DNA from: Clusia tigrina
Lineage: Eukaryota; Arthropoda; Insecta; Diptera; Clusiidae
Reading direction: 5' to 3'
Assembly: GCA_920105625.2 (NCBI GenBank)
Contig: CAKKTE020000052.1
Location: forward strand, 1,178,001 to 1,242,000
Length of the DNA: 64,000 nt
In this document: positions 46,104-58,199 of the stretch, piece by piece
Layout: the number at the start of each line of letters is the position of its first letter
Position numbering within the stretch: the first letter of the stretch is position 1
Translations under genes and position numbers: made by a program
The notes under the pieces: generated by a model
What the model was told of the DNA's origin: nothing
The model's database searches: none
The model's input: the letters and a program-made list of their open reading frames with translations, nothing else

Positions 46104-48107
46104 TTTTTTTTTTTTTTAACTCCATTTATTTAACTACAATCTGTCCAGCTGGACATTCAGTACTACTTATATTATATTTGGTTATAAACATGTGTATGAA
46201 TTTTCAGTAACATTCAATACATTAGGTACATTAATTTAACACAGTTAGATTCTATATATATTAATTTCATTCATTCCTTATTATTACTAGTTTTTAATTT
46301 ATTTATTATTTTTTATTTTTTTATTTCTAATTTGACCTTAGGTGGTAAATCTGAATGGTAAGTCCGATGGTACATATTTTTTTAGTCTTCGCTCGCTGGT
46401 ATCGCTGGTTATCAATTCTACCGCTAGGTTGTTAGGATGGATTCTAAGACGTTTGCGATATGAGTGGCTATATTTCATGATTTCATCATTTACTTTTGGG
46501 ATGTTTAGATCCCGATGAATGATGTCGTTGCTGACATACCAAGGTGCATTAGCACACAGTCGTATGACTTTTGATTGGAATCGTTGTAGGATGTCCAGGT
46601 TTGACTTGGATGCTGATCCCCAAATTTGAATACCATAAGTCCATATGGGCTTCAGTATTACCTTATATATCAGGACTTTATTTCCAAGTGTTAGGGCTGA
46701 CCTTCGTCCAAGTAGCCAGAACAAAGACCTAAGCGTTATTCCAAGTTGTTTCCGTTTGGAGAAGATGTGATAGCGCCAGGTAAGCCGCCGATCCAGGTGC
46801 ACCCCAAGGTATTTTGCATGGTCTGCTTGTGGCAATTGGGAGTTACTTAGTGTCACTGGAGGGCAAGAACCTGCACGTAGGGTAAAAGTCGTTTGCACTG
46901 ATTTTATTGCATTTGCTTTTATTCGCCACTTGTCTAGCCATAAGTCAATTTGGTTCAGGTTCTCCTGCAAATGTTTCGAGGCTAACACGGGGTTTTTGTT
47001 GCAGGCCATTACAACAGTATCATCTGCAAAAGTTGCGGTATATGTGGTAACAGTCAGCGGCAGGTCAGCCGTGAATAGTGTGTAGAGCACAGGTCCCAAA
47101 ACGCTCCCTTGTGGAACACCAGCTTTGATTGGATGGAGGGAAGTTACGTCGCTGTTTACTTTGACCATGAAGAATCTGCTTTCTAAGTAGGACTTTAATA
47201 TGGCAAAGTAGTGATAGGCTAAATGCATTTTCAATTTGTATAGTAACCCTTGGTGCCACACCTTGTCGAATGCTTGGGTGATATCCAGGAATGCAGCTGA
47301 ACAGTATTCTCTATTTTCTAGTGCATTCTGTGCAAATGCATATACTCGATTTATTTGTTCTATCGTAGCATGATGCTTTCGGAATCCAAATTGATGGGAA
47401 GGTATAAATTGTTTTGACTCGATGATTGGGAGGAGTCGCTTCAAAAGAAGTTTCTCAAACATTTTGGAAAGTATCGGAAGCAAGCTAATTGGTCTATATG
47501 AGGTGACCACTTCTGCCGGTTTCCCAGGTTTGGGAACAAGGATAATTTGAGCCACTTTCCATTGGCTTGGGAAGTGGTCACATCGGATAATCGCATTGAA
47601 TAGTTGTGCAATGAATTTATAGCCGCAATCTGGTAGCTTCTTTAGGATTCTGCTCGTAATAAGGTCATATCCCGGCGATTTTTTGTCTTTTAGCGTATTC
47701 TTGATAATTCTTCTAATTTCTTTTAGTTTAAAATGCTGGATCGGAATATCCATTTGGTATGGGGCATCAAGTAATTCAGCTATTTTTATGTCTTCTTGTG
47801 GATATTTGCTTGGAAACGGCGCAAATACTTCTAATAAATGAAGAGCAAATGACTGTGCTTTTTCCTTGTCAGATCTGGCCCATCCGCCATCTTTCGTTTT
47901 AATAGGTGGCACATGTGATGTTGGTTGATTTAGTTTTTTTGTAGCTTTCCATAGAGAATAACCTGAAGCCTGTGAAGGTGACAAGCTGCTGAGATAGATT
48001 TGTATTTCTGAATTTTTTGTTGACCGTAGGGCGTTTTTGAGTTGCTTTGTAGCGCAATTGAACCGGTTTTTGTCATAGGGGCTTCTGGTCATTTACCAAA
48101 TTCGACG
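46104..48107 (-). mobile_element. 5'-truncated Jockey-like non-LTR retrotransposon, copy D
   Basis: Lies exactly 10,296 bp from copy B and shares its diagnostic bases: 14-A tail (46,104-46,117), AACTCC beside the tail, and the TAA before the ATG. AATAAA is the complement of 46,125-46,130. The target-site duplication is at 46,094-46,105 and 48,108-48,119. Its right flank beyond 48,234 follows the unpatched version of the A flank and runs into unduplicated array, so it probably keeps the original 5' junction of the insertion. Confidence 0.95.
46338..48092 (-). CDS. Truncated ORF2: Jockey-type reverse transcriptase, copy D
   Basis: A 584-residue frame whose translation is identical to that of copy B, including K152 and R581. 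The RT core is complete in its catalytic residues (Asp270, Asp357, Asp358), with the endonuclease and all of ORF1 missing. A stop codon lies directly upstream of the ATG. This is the outermost copy; what follows it is the outer satellite family. Confidence 0.9.
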   Translation of the reverse strand: MTRSPYDKNRFNCATKQLKNALRSTKNSEIQIYLSSLSPSQASGYSLWKATKKLNQPTSHVPPIKTKDGGWARSDKEKAQSFALHLLEVFAPFPSKYPQEDIKIAELLDAPYQMDIPIQHFKLKEIRRIIKNTLKDKKSPGYDLITSRILKKLPDCGYKFIAQLFNAIIRCDHFPSQWKVAQIILVPKPGKPAEVVTSYRPISLLPILSKMFEKLLLKRLLPIIESKQFIPSHQFGFRKHHATIEQINRVYAFAQNALENREYCSAAFLDITQAFDKVWHQGLLYKLKMHLAYHYFAILKSYLESRFFMVKVNSDVTSLHPIKAGVPQGSVLGPVLYTLFTADLPLTVTTYTATFADDTVVMACNKNPVLASKHLQENLNQIDLWLDKWRIKANAIKSVQTTFTLRAGSCPPVTLSNSQLPQADHAKYLGVHLDRRLTWRYHIFSKRKQLGITLRSLFWLLGRRSALTLGNKVLIYKVILKPIWTYGIQIWGSASKSNLDILQRFQSKVIRLCANAPWYVSNDIIHRDLNIPKVNDEIMKYSHSYRKRLRIHPNNLAVELITSDTSERRLKKYVPSDLPFRFTT

Positions 48108-50455
48108 CAGTAAAAAGTTACAAGCCAAGGTGTGGGACGTACCGTATAGAAGTTAAGGTCATTTGAAGTTTTATCACTGTTTGATTTGGGGCTCAAGGGT
48201 AGCATAGCTTTGAGCGATATCTTAAATTGACAAAAGGATCGAGTGCTTTATTTTTACAAAATTTCAAGGTTTTTTGACGCTGCAGTAAAAAGTTACAAGC
48301 ATTTATATGTTGCAAACTTTGATAGGTGTAGGACGTACCGTATAGAAGTTAGGGCCATTTGAAGTTTTATCAGTGTTTGATTTGGGACTCAGGAGTAGCA
48401 TAGCTTTGAGCGATAGCTTAAATTGACAAGAGGCTCGAGTACTTTATTGTTACAAAATTTCAAGGTTCTATGACGCTCCAGTAAAAAGTTACAAGAATTT
48501 GTATGTTGGAAACTTTGATAGGTGTAGGAAGTACCGTATTGAAGTTAGGGCCATTTGAAGTTTTGTCAGTGTTTCATTTGCCATTCAAGGGTAGCATAGC
48601 TTTGAGCGATAGCTTAAATTGACAAGAGGCTCGAGTTCTTTATTGTTTCAAAATTTCAAGGTTTTATGACGCTCCAGTAAAAAGGTACAAGCATTTGTAT
48701 TTTGCAAACTTTGATAGGTGTAGGACGTACCGTATAGAAATTAGGGCCATTTGAAGTTTTATCAGTGTTTGATTTGGGGCTCAAGAGTAGCATAGCTTTG
48801 AGCGATAGCTTATATTGACAAGAGGCTCGAGTACTTTATTGTTACAAAATTTCAAGGTTCTATGACGCTCCAGTAAAAAGTTACAAGAATTTGTATGTTG
48901 CAAACTTTGATAGGTGTAGGACGTACCGTATAGAAGTTAGGGCCATTTGAAGTTTTATCAGTGTTTGATTTGGGACTCAAGGGTAGCATAGCTTTGAGCG
49001 ATAGCTTAAATTGACAAGAGGCTCGAGTTCTTTATTGTTTCAAAATTTCAAGGTTTTATGACGCTCCAGTAAAAAGTTACAAGCATTTATATGTTGCAAA
49101 CTTTGATAGGTGTAGGACGTACCGTATAGAAGTTAGGGCCATTTGAAGTTTTATCAGTGTTTGTTTTGGGACAAAAGGGGAGCATGGCTTTGAGCGATAG
49201 CTTAAATTGACAAGAGGCTCGAGTACTTTATTGTTACAAAATTTCAAGGTTCTATGACGCTCCAGTAAAAAAATACAAGCATTTGTATGTTGCAAACTTT
49301 GATAGGTGTAGGACGTACCGTATACAAATTAGGGCCATTTGAAGTTTTATCAGTGTTTGATTTGGGACTCAAGAGTAGCATAGCTTTGAGCGATAGCTTA
49401 AATTGACAAGAGGCTCGAGTACTTTATTGTTACAAAATTTCAAGGTTCTATGACGCTCCAGTAAAAAGTTACAAGAATTTGTATGTTGCAAACTTTGATA
49501 GGTGTAGGACGTACCGTATAGAAGTTAGGGCCATTTGAAGTTTTATCAGTGTTTGATTTGCCACTCACGGGTAGCATAGCTTTGAGCGATAGCTTAAATT
49601 GACAAGAGGCTCGAGTTCTTTATTGTTTCAAAATTGCAAGGTTTTATGACGCTCCAGTAAAAAGTTACAAGCATTTATATGTTGCAAACTTTGATAGGTG
49701 TAGGACGTACCGTATAGAAGTTAGGGCCATTTGAAGTTTTATCAGTGTTTGTTTTGGGACAAAAGGGGAGCATGGCTTTGAGCGATAGCTTAAATTGACA
49801 AGAGGCTCGAGTACTTTATTGTTACAAAATTTCATGGTTTTATGACGCTCCAGTAAAAAGTTCTAAGCATTTGTATGCTGCAAACTTTGATAGGTGTAGG
49901 ACGTACCGTATAGAAGTGAGGACCATTTGAAGTTTTATCAGTGTTTGATTTGGGACTCAAGGGTAGCATAGCTTTGAGCGATAACTTAAATTTACAAGAG
50001 GATCGAGTACTTTATTGTTACAAACTTTCAAGGTTTTATGACGCTCCAGTAAAAAGTTAGAAGCATTTGTAAGTTGCAAACTTTGATAGGTGTAGGACGT
50101 ACCGTATAGAAGTTACGGCCATTTGAAGTTTTATCAGTGTCTGATTTGGGAATCGAGGGTAGCATAGCTTTGAACGATAACTTAAATTGACAAGAGGCTC
50201 GAGTACTTTATTGTTACAAAATTGCTAGGTTTTATGACGCTCCAGTAAAAAATTACAAGCATTTGTATGCTGCAAACTTTGATAAGTGTAGGACGTACCG
50301 TATAGAAGTGAGGACCATTTGAAGTTTTATCAGTGTTTGATTTGGGACTCAGGGTAGCATAGTTTTGAGCGATAGCTTCAATTGACAAGAGGCTCGAGTA
50401 CTTTATTGTTACAAAATTTCAAGGTTTTATGACGCTCCAGTAAAAAGTTACAAGA

Positions 50456-52413
50456 ATTTGTATGTTGCAAACTTTGATAGGTGTAGGACGTACCATATAG
50501 AAGTTAGGGCCATTTGAAGTTTTATCAGTGTTTGATTTGCCACTCAAGGGTAGCATAGCTTTGAGCGATAGCTTAAATTGACAAGAGGCTCGAGTTCTTT
50601 ATTGTTTCAAAATTTCAAGGTTTTATGACGCTCCAGTAAAAAGTTACAAGCATTTATATGTTGCAAACTTTGATAGGTGTAGGACGTACCGTATAGAAGT
50701 TAGGGCCATTTGAAGTTTTATCAGTGTTTGTTTTGGGACTCAAGGGTAGCATAGCTTTGAGCGATAGCTTATATTGACAAGAGGCTCGAGTACTTTATTG
50801 TTACAAAATTTCAACGTTTTATGACGCTCCAGTAAAAAGTTACAAGAATTTGTATGTTGCAAACTTTGATAGGTGTGGGACGTACCGTATAGAAGTTAGG
50901 GCCATTTGAAGTTTTATCAGTGTTTGTTTTGGGACTCAAGGGTAGCATAGCTTTGAGCGACAGCTTAAATTGACAAGAGGCTCGAGTACTTTATTGTTAC
51001 AAAATTTCAAAGTTTTATGACGCTCCAGTAAAAAGGTACAAGCATTTGTATGTTGCAAACTTTGATAGGTGTAGGACGTACCGTATAGAAATTAGGGCCA
51101 TTTGAAGTTTTATCAGTGTTTGATTTGGGGCTCAAGAGTAGCATAGCTTTGAGCGATAGCTTATATTGACAAGAGGCTCGAGTACTTTATTGTTACAAAA
51201 TTTCAAGGTTCTATGACGCTCCAGTAAAAAGTTACAAGAATTTGTATGTTGCTAACTTTGATAGGTGTAGGACGTACCGTATAGAAGTTAGGGCCATTTC
51301 AAGTTTTATCAGTGTTTGATTCGGGACTCAAGGGTAGCATAGCTTTGAGCGATAGCTTAAATTGACAAGAGGCTCGAGTACTTTATTGTTTAAAAATTTC
51401 AAGGTTTTATGGCGCTCCAGTAAAAAGTTACAAGCATTTATATGTTGCAAACTTTGATATGTGTAGGACGTACCGTATAGAAGTTAGGGCCATTTGAAGT
51501 TTTATCAGTGTTTGATTTGCCACTCAAGGGTAGCATAGCTTTGAGTGATAGCTTAAATTGACAAGAGGCTCGAGTACTTTATTGTTTCAAAATTTCAAGG
51601 TTTTATGGCGCTCCAGTAAAAAGTTACAAGCATTTATATGTTGCAAACTTTGATATGTGTAGGACGTACCGTATAGAAGTTAGGGTCATTTGAAGTTTTA
51701 TCAGTGTTTGTTTTGGGACTCAAGGGTAGCATAGCTTTAAGCGATAACTTAAATTGACAAGAGGCTCGAGTACTTTATTGTTACAAAATTTCAAGGTTTT
51801 ATGACGCTCCAGTAAAAAGTTACAAGCATTTGTATGTTGCAAACTTTGATAGGTGTAGGACGTACCGTATAGAAGTTAGGGCCATTTGAAGTTTTATCAG
51901 TGTTTGATTTACCACTCAAGGGTAGCATAGCTTTGAGCGATAGCTTAAATTGACAAGAGGCTCGAGTTCTTTATTGTTTCAAAATTTCAAGGTTTTATGA
52001 CGCTCCAGTAAAAAGTTACAAGCATTTATATGTTGCAAACTTTGATAGGTGTAGGACGTACCGTATAGAAGTTAGGGCCATTTGAAGTTTTATCAGTGTT
52101 TGTTTTGGGACTCAAGGGTAGCATAGCTTTGAGCGATAGCTTATATTGACAAGAGGCTCGAGTACTTTATTGTTACAAAATTTCAACGTTTTATGACGCT
52201 CCAGTAAAAAGTTACAAGAATTTGTATGTTGCAAACTTTGATAGGTGTGGGACGTACCGTATAGAAGTTAGGGCCATTTGAAGTTTTATCAGTGTTTGTT
52301 TTGGGACTCAAGGGTAGCATAGCTTTGAGCGACAGCTTAAATTGACAAGAGGCTCGAGTACTTTATTGTTACAAAATTTCAAAGTTTTATGACGCTCCAG
52401 TAAAAAGGTACAA
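50456..52413 (-). repeat. 1,372-bp higher-order repeat (one full and one partial copy)
   Basis: The run TTTGCCACTC, CATTTATATG, TTATATTGACAAG, TCAACGTTTTATG, AGGTGTGGGACG, GCGACAGCTT, TCAAAGTTTTATG occurs at 50.53-51.03 kb and again at 51.90-52.40 kb. CATTTATATG is at 50,651 and 52,023, an offset of 1,372 bp (seven monomers). The second copy ends where AAAAAGGTACAAG meets the 186-bp monomer near 52,410. Confidence 0.85.
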
Positions 52414-55400
52414 GCTGCAAACTTTGATAGGTGTAGGACGTACCGTGTAGAAGTTAGGGCATTTGATGTTTTATCAGTGTTTGATTTGGGACTCAGCTTT
52501 GAGCGATAACTTAAATTGACAAGAGGATCGAGTACTTTATTGTTTCAAAATTTCAAGGTTTTATGACGCTCCAGTAAAAAGTTACAAGCATTTGTATGTT
52601 GCAAACTTTGATAGGCTTTGAGAGATAGCTTAAATTGACAAGAGACTCGAGTACTTTATTGTTGCAAACTTTCAAGGTTTTATGACGCTCCAGTAAAAAG
52701 TTAGAAGCATTTGTAAGTTGCAAACTTTTATAGGTGTAGGACGTACCGTATAGAAGTTATGGCCATTTGAAATTTTATCAGTGTCTGATTTGGGACTCAA
52801 GGGTAGCATACCTTTGAGCGATAACTTAAATTGACAAGAGGCTCGAGTACTTTATTGTTACAAAATTGCCAGGTTTTATGACGCTCCAGTAAAAAGTTAC
52901 AAGCATTTGTATGCTGCAAACTTTGATAGGTGTAAGACGTACCGTATAGAAGTTAGGGCCATTTGAAGTTTTATCAGTGTTTGATTTGCCACTCAAGGGT
53001 AGCATACCTTTGAGCGATAGCTTAAATTGACAAGAGGATCGAGTTTTTTATTGTTACAAAATTTCAACGTTTTATGACGCTCCAGTAAAAAGTTACAAGC
53101 ATTTGTATGTTGCAAACTTTGATAGGTGTAGGACGTACCGTATACAAATTAGGGCCATTTGAAGTTTTATCAGTGTTTGATTTGGGACTCAAGAGTAGCA
53201 TAGCTTTGAGCGATAGCTTAAATTGACAAGAGGCTCGAGTACTTTATTGTTACAAAATTTCAAGGTTCTATGACGCTCCAGTAAAAAGTTACAAGAATTT
53301 GTATGTTGCAAACTTTGATAAGTGTAGGACGTACCGTATAGAAGTTAGGGCCATTTGAAGTTTTATCAGTGTTTGATTTGCCACTCACGGGTAGCATAGC
53401 TTTGAGCGATAGCTTAAATTGACAAGAGGCTCGAGTTATTTATTGTTTCAAAATTTCAAGGTTTTATGACGCTCCAGTAAAAAGTTACAAGCATTTATAT
53501 GTTGCAAACTTTGATAGGTGTAAGTTAGGGCCATTTGAAGTTTTATCAGTGTTTGTTTTGGGACAAAAGGGGAGCATGGCTTGAGCGATAGCTTAAATTG
53601 ACGAGAGGCTCGAGTACTTTATTGTTACAAAATTTCAACGTTTTATGACGCTCCAGTAAAAATTTACAAGCATTTGTATGTTGCAAACTTTGATAGGTGT
53701 AGGACGTACCGTATAGAAATTAAGGCCATTTGATGTTTTATCAGTGTTTGATTTTGGACTCAAGGGTAGCATAGCTTTGAGCGATAACTTAAATTTACAA
53801 GAGGATCGAGTACTTTATTGTTACAAATTTGCCAGGTTTTATGACGCTCCAGTAAAAAGTTAGAAGCATTTGTAAGTTGCAAACTTTGATAGGTGTAGGA
53901 CGTACCGTATAGAAGTTACGGCCATTTGAAGTTTTATCAGTGTCTGATTTGGGAATCAAGGGTAGCATAGCTTTGAGCGATAACTTAAATTGACAAGAGG
54001 CTCGAGTACTTTATTGTTACAAATTTGCCAGGTTTTATGACGCTCCAGTAAAAAGTTACAAGCATTTGTATGCTGCAAACTTTGATAGGTGTAGGACGTA
54101 CCGTATAGAAGTGAGGACCATTTGAAGTTTTATCAGTGTTCGATTTGGGACTCAAGGGTAGCATAGCTTTGAGCGATAGCTTAAATTGACAAGAGCCTCG
54201 AATACTTTATTGTTACAAAATTTCAAGGTTTTATGACGCTCCAGTAAAAAGTTCTAAGCATTTGTATGCTGCAAACTTTGATAGGTGTAGGACGTACCGT
54301 TTAGAAGTGAGGACCATTTGATGTTTTATCAGTGTTTGATTTGGGACTCAGGGTAGCATAGCTTTGAGCGATAGCTTCAATTGACAAGAGGCTCGAGTAC
54401 TTTATTGTTACAAAATTTCAAGGTTTTATGACGCTCCAGTAAAAAGTTACAAGCATTTGTATGTTGCAAACTTTGATAGGCTCTGAGCGAAAGCTTAAAT
54501 TGACAAGAGGCGCGAGTACTTTATTGTTACAAACTTTCAATGTTTTATGACGCTCCAGCAAAAAGCTACAAGCATTTATATGTTGCAAAGTTTGATAGGT
54601 GTAGGACGTACCGTATAGAAGTTAGGGCCATTTGAAGTTTTATCAGTGTTTGTTTTGGGACTCAAGGGTAGCATAGCTTTGAGCGATAGCTTAAATTGAC
54701 AAGAGGCTCGAGTACTTTATTGTTACAAAATTTCAAGGTTCTATGACGCTCCAGTAAAAAGTTACAAGAATTTGTATGTTGCAAACTTTGATAGGTGTAG
54801 GACGTACCGTATAGAAGTTAGGGCCATTTGAAGTTTTATCAGTGTTTGATTTGCCACTCAAGGGTAGCATAGCTTTGAGCGATAGCTTAAATTGACAAGA
54901 GGCTCGAGTTCTTTATTGTTTCAAAATTTCAAGGTTTTATGACGCTCCAGTAAAAAGTTACAAGCATTTATATGTTGCAAACTTTGATAGGTGTAGGACG
55001 TACCGTATAGAAGTTAGGGCCATTTGAAGTTTTATCAGTGTTTGTTTTGGGACTCAAGGGTAGCATAGCTTTGAGCGATAGCTTAAATTGACAAGAGGCT
55101 CGAGTACTTTATTGTTACAAAATTTCAACGTTTTATGACGCTCCAGTAAAAAGTTACAAGCATTTGTATGTTGCAAACTTTGATAGGTGTAGGACGTACC
55201 GTATAGAAATTAGGGCCATTTGAAGTTTTATCAGTATTTGATTTGGGGCTCAAGAGTAGCATAGCTTTGAGCGATAGCTTCAATTGACAAGAGGCTCGAG
55301 TACTTTATTGTTACAAAATTTCAAGGTTCTATGACGCTCCAGTAAAAAGTTACAAGAATTTGTATGTTGCAAACTTTGATAGGTGTAGGACGTACCGTAT

Positions 55401-58199
55401 AGAAGTTAGGGCCCTTTGAAGTTTTATCAGTGTTTGATTTGGGACTCAAGGGTAGCATAGCTTTCAGCGATAGCTTAAATTGACAAGAGGCTCGAGTACT
55501 TTATTATTTCAAAATTTCAAGGTTTTATGGCGCTCCAGTAAAAAGTTACAAGCATTTATATGTTGCAAACTTTGATAGGTGTAGGACGTACCGTATAGAA
55601 GTTAGGGCCATTTGAAGTTTTATCAGTGTTTGTTTTGGGACTCAAGGGTAGCATAGCTTTAAGCGATAGCTTAAATTGACAAGAGGCTCGAGTACTTTAT
55701 TGTTACAAAATTTCACGGTTTTATGACGCTCCAGTAAAAAGTTACAAGCATTTGTATGTTGCAAACTTTGATAGGTGTAGGACGTACCGTATAGAAATTA
55801 GGGCCATTTCAAGTTTTATCAGTGTTTGATTTGGGACTTAAGAGTAGCATAGCTTTGAGCGATAGCTTAAATTGACAAGAGGCTCGAGTACTTTATTGTT
55901 ACAAAATTTCAAGGTTCTATGACGCTCCAGTAAAAAGTTACAAGCTGCAAACTTTGATAGGTGTAGGACGTACCGTATAGAATTTAGGGCCATTTGATGT
56001 TTTATCAGTGTTTGATTTGGGACTCAAGGGTAGCATAGCTTTGAGCGATAACTTAAATTGACAAGAGGATCGAGTACTTTATTGTTTCAAAATTTCAAGG
56101 TTTTATGGCGCTCCAGTAAAAAGTTACAAGCATTTGTATGTTGCAAACTTTGATAGGCTTTGAGCGATAGCTTAAATTGACAAGAGGCTCGAGTACTTTA
56201 TTGTGACAAACTTTCAAGGTTTTATGACGCTCCAGTAAAAAGTTAGAAGCATTTGTAAGTTGTAAACTTTGATAGGTGTAGGACGTACCGTATAGAAGTT
56301 ACGGCCATTTGAAATTTTATCAGTGTCTGATTTGGGAATCAAGGGTAGCATAGCTTTGAGCGATAACTTAAATTGACAAGAGGCTCGAGTACTTTATTGT
56401 TACAAAATTGCCAGGTTTTATGACGCTCCAGTAAAAAGTTACAAGCATTTGTATGCTGCAAACTTTGATAGGTGTAGGACGTACCGTATAGAAGTGAGGA
56501 CCATTTGAAGTTTTATCAGTGTTTGATTTGGGACTCAAGGGTAGCATAGCTTTGAGCGATAGCTTAATTTGACAAGAGCCTCGAATACTTTATTGTTACA
56601 AAATTTCAAGGTTTTATGACGCTCCAGTAAAAAGTTCTAAGCATTTGTATGCTGCAAACTTTGATAGGTGTAGGACGTACCGTATAGAAGTGAGGACCAT
56701 TTGAAGTTTTATCAGTGTTTGATTTGGGACTCAAGGGTAGCATAGCTTTGAGCGATAGCTTCAATTGACAAGAGGCTCGAGTACTTTATTGTTACAAAAT
56801 TTCAAGGTTTTATGACGCTCCAGTAAAAAGTTACAAGCATTTATATGTTGCAAACTTTGATGGGTGTAGGACGTACCGTATAGAAGTTAGGGCCATTTGA
56901 AGTTTTATCAGTGTTTGTTTTGGGACTCAAGGGTAGCATAGCTTTAAGCGATAGCTTAAATTGACAAGAGGCTCTAGTACTTTATTGTTACAAAATTTCA
57001 AGGTTTTATGACGCTCCAGTAAAAAGTTACAAGCATTTGTATGTTGCAAACTTTGATAGGTGTAGGACGTACCGTTAGAAATTAGGGCCATTTCAAGTTT
57101 TATCAGTGTTTGATTTGGGACTTAAGAGTAGCATAGCTTTGAGCGATAGCTTAAATTGACAAGAGGCTCGAGTACTTTATTGTTACAAAATTTCAAGGTT
57201 CTATGACGCTCCAGTAAAAAGTTACAAGCTGCAAACTTTGATAGGTGTAGGACGTACCGTATAGAATTTAGGGCCATTTGATGTTTTATTAGTGTTTGAT
57301 TTGGGACTCAAGGGTAGCATAGCTTTGAGCGATAACTTAAATTGACAAGAGGATCGAGTACTTTATTGTTTCAAAATTTCAAGGTTTTATGACGCTCCAG
57401 TAAAAAGTTACAAGCATTTGTATGTTGCAAACTTTGATAGGCTTTGAGCGATAGCTTAAATTGACAAGAGGCTCGAGTACTTTATTGTTACAAAATTTCA
57501 AGGTTTTATGACGCTCCAGTAAAAAGTTACAAGCATTTGTATGTTGCAAACTTCGATAGGTGTAGGACGTACCGTATAGAAATTAGGGCCATTTGAAGTT
57601 TTATCAGTGTTTGATTTGGGACTCAAGAGTAGCATAGCTTTGAGCGATAGCTTAAATTGACAAGAGGCTCGAGTACTTTATTGTTAAAAAATTTCAAGGT
57701 TCTATGACGCTCCAGTAAAAAGTTACAAGCTGCAAACTTTGATAGGTGTAGGACGTACCGTATAGAATTTAGGGCCATTTGATGTTTTATCAGTGTTTGA
57801 TTTGGGACTCAAGGATAGCATAGCTTTGAGCGATAACTTAAATTGACAAGAGGATCGAGTACTTTATTGTTTCAAAATTTCAAGGTTTTATGACGCTCCA
57901 GTGAAAAGTTACAAGCATTTGTATGTTGCAAACTTTATTAGGCTTTGAGCGATAGCTTAAATTGACAAGAGGCTCGAGTACTTTATTGTTACAAACTTTC
58001 AAGGTTTTATGACGCTCCAGTAAAAAGTTAGAAGCATTTGTAAGTTGCAAACTTTGATAGGTGTAGGACGTACCGTATAGAAGTTACGGCCATTTGAAAT
58101 TTTATCAGTGTCTGATTTGGGAATCAAGGGTAGCATAGCTTTGAGCGATAACTTAAATTGAGAAGAGGCTCGAGTACTTTATTGTTACAAAATTGCCAG

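Larger units (their letters stand above)
38049..48233 (-). repeat. 10,296-bp tandem segmental duplication, copy 2 (carries elements C and D)
   Basis: This copy matches 27,753-37,937 over about 10,185 bp. At 48,234 it leaves the duplication and continues in the original right flank of the retroelement insertion, the same flank seen right of copy A (34,191 onward). Such ends fit unequal crossing-over between misaligned satellite monomers (inference). Confidence 0.93.

Noticed and set aside
32062..48107. Four independent insertions into a hotspot
   Set aside because: Identical target site, target-site duplication, truncation point and flanks, together with constant 3,747- and 10,296-bp offsets, are explained by one insertion plus duplication.
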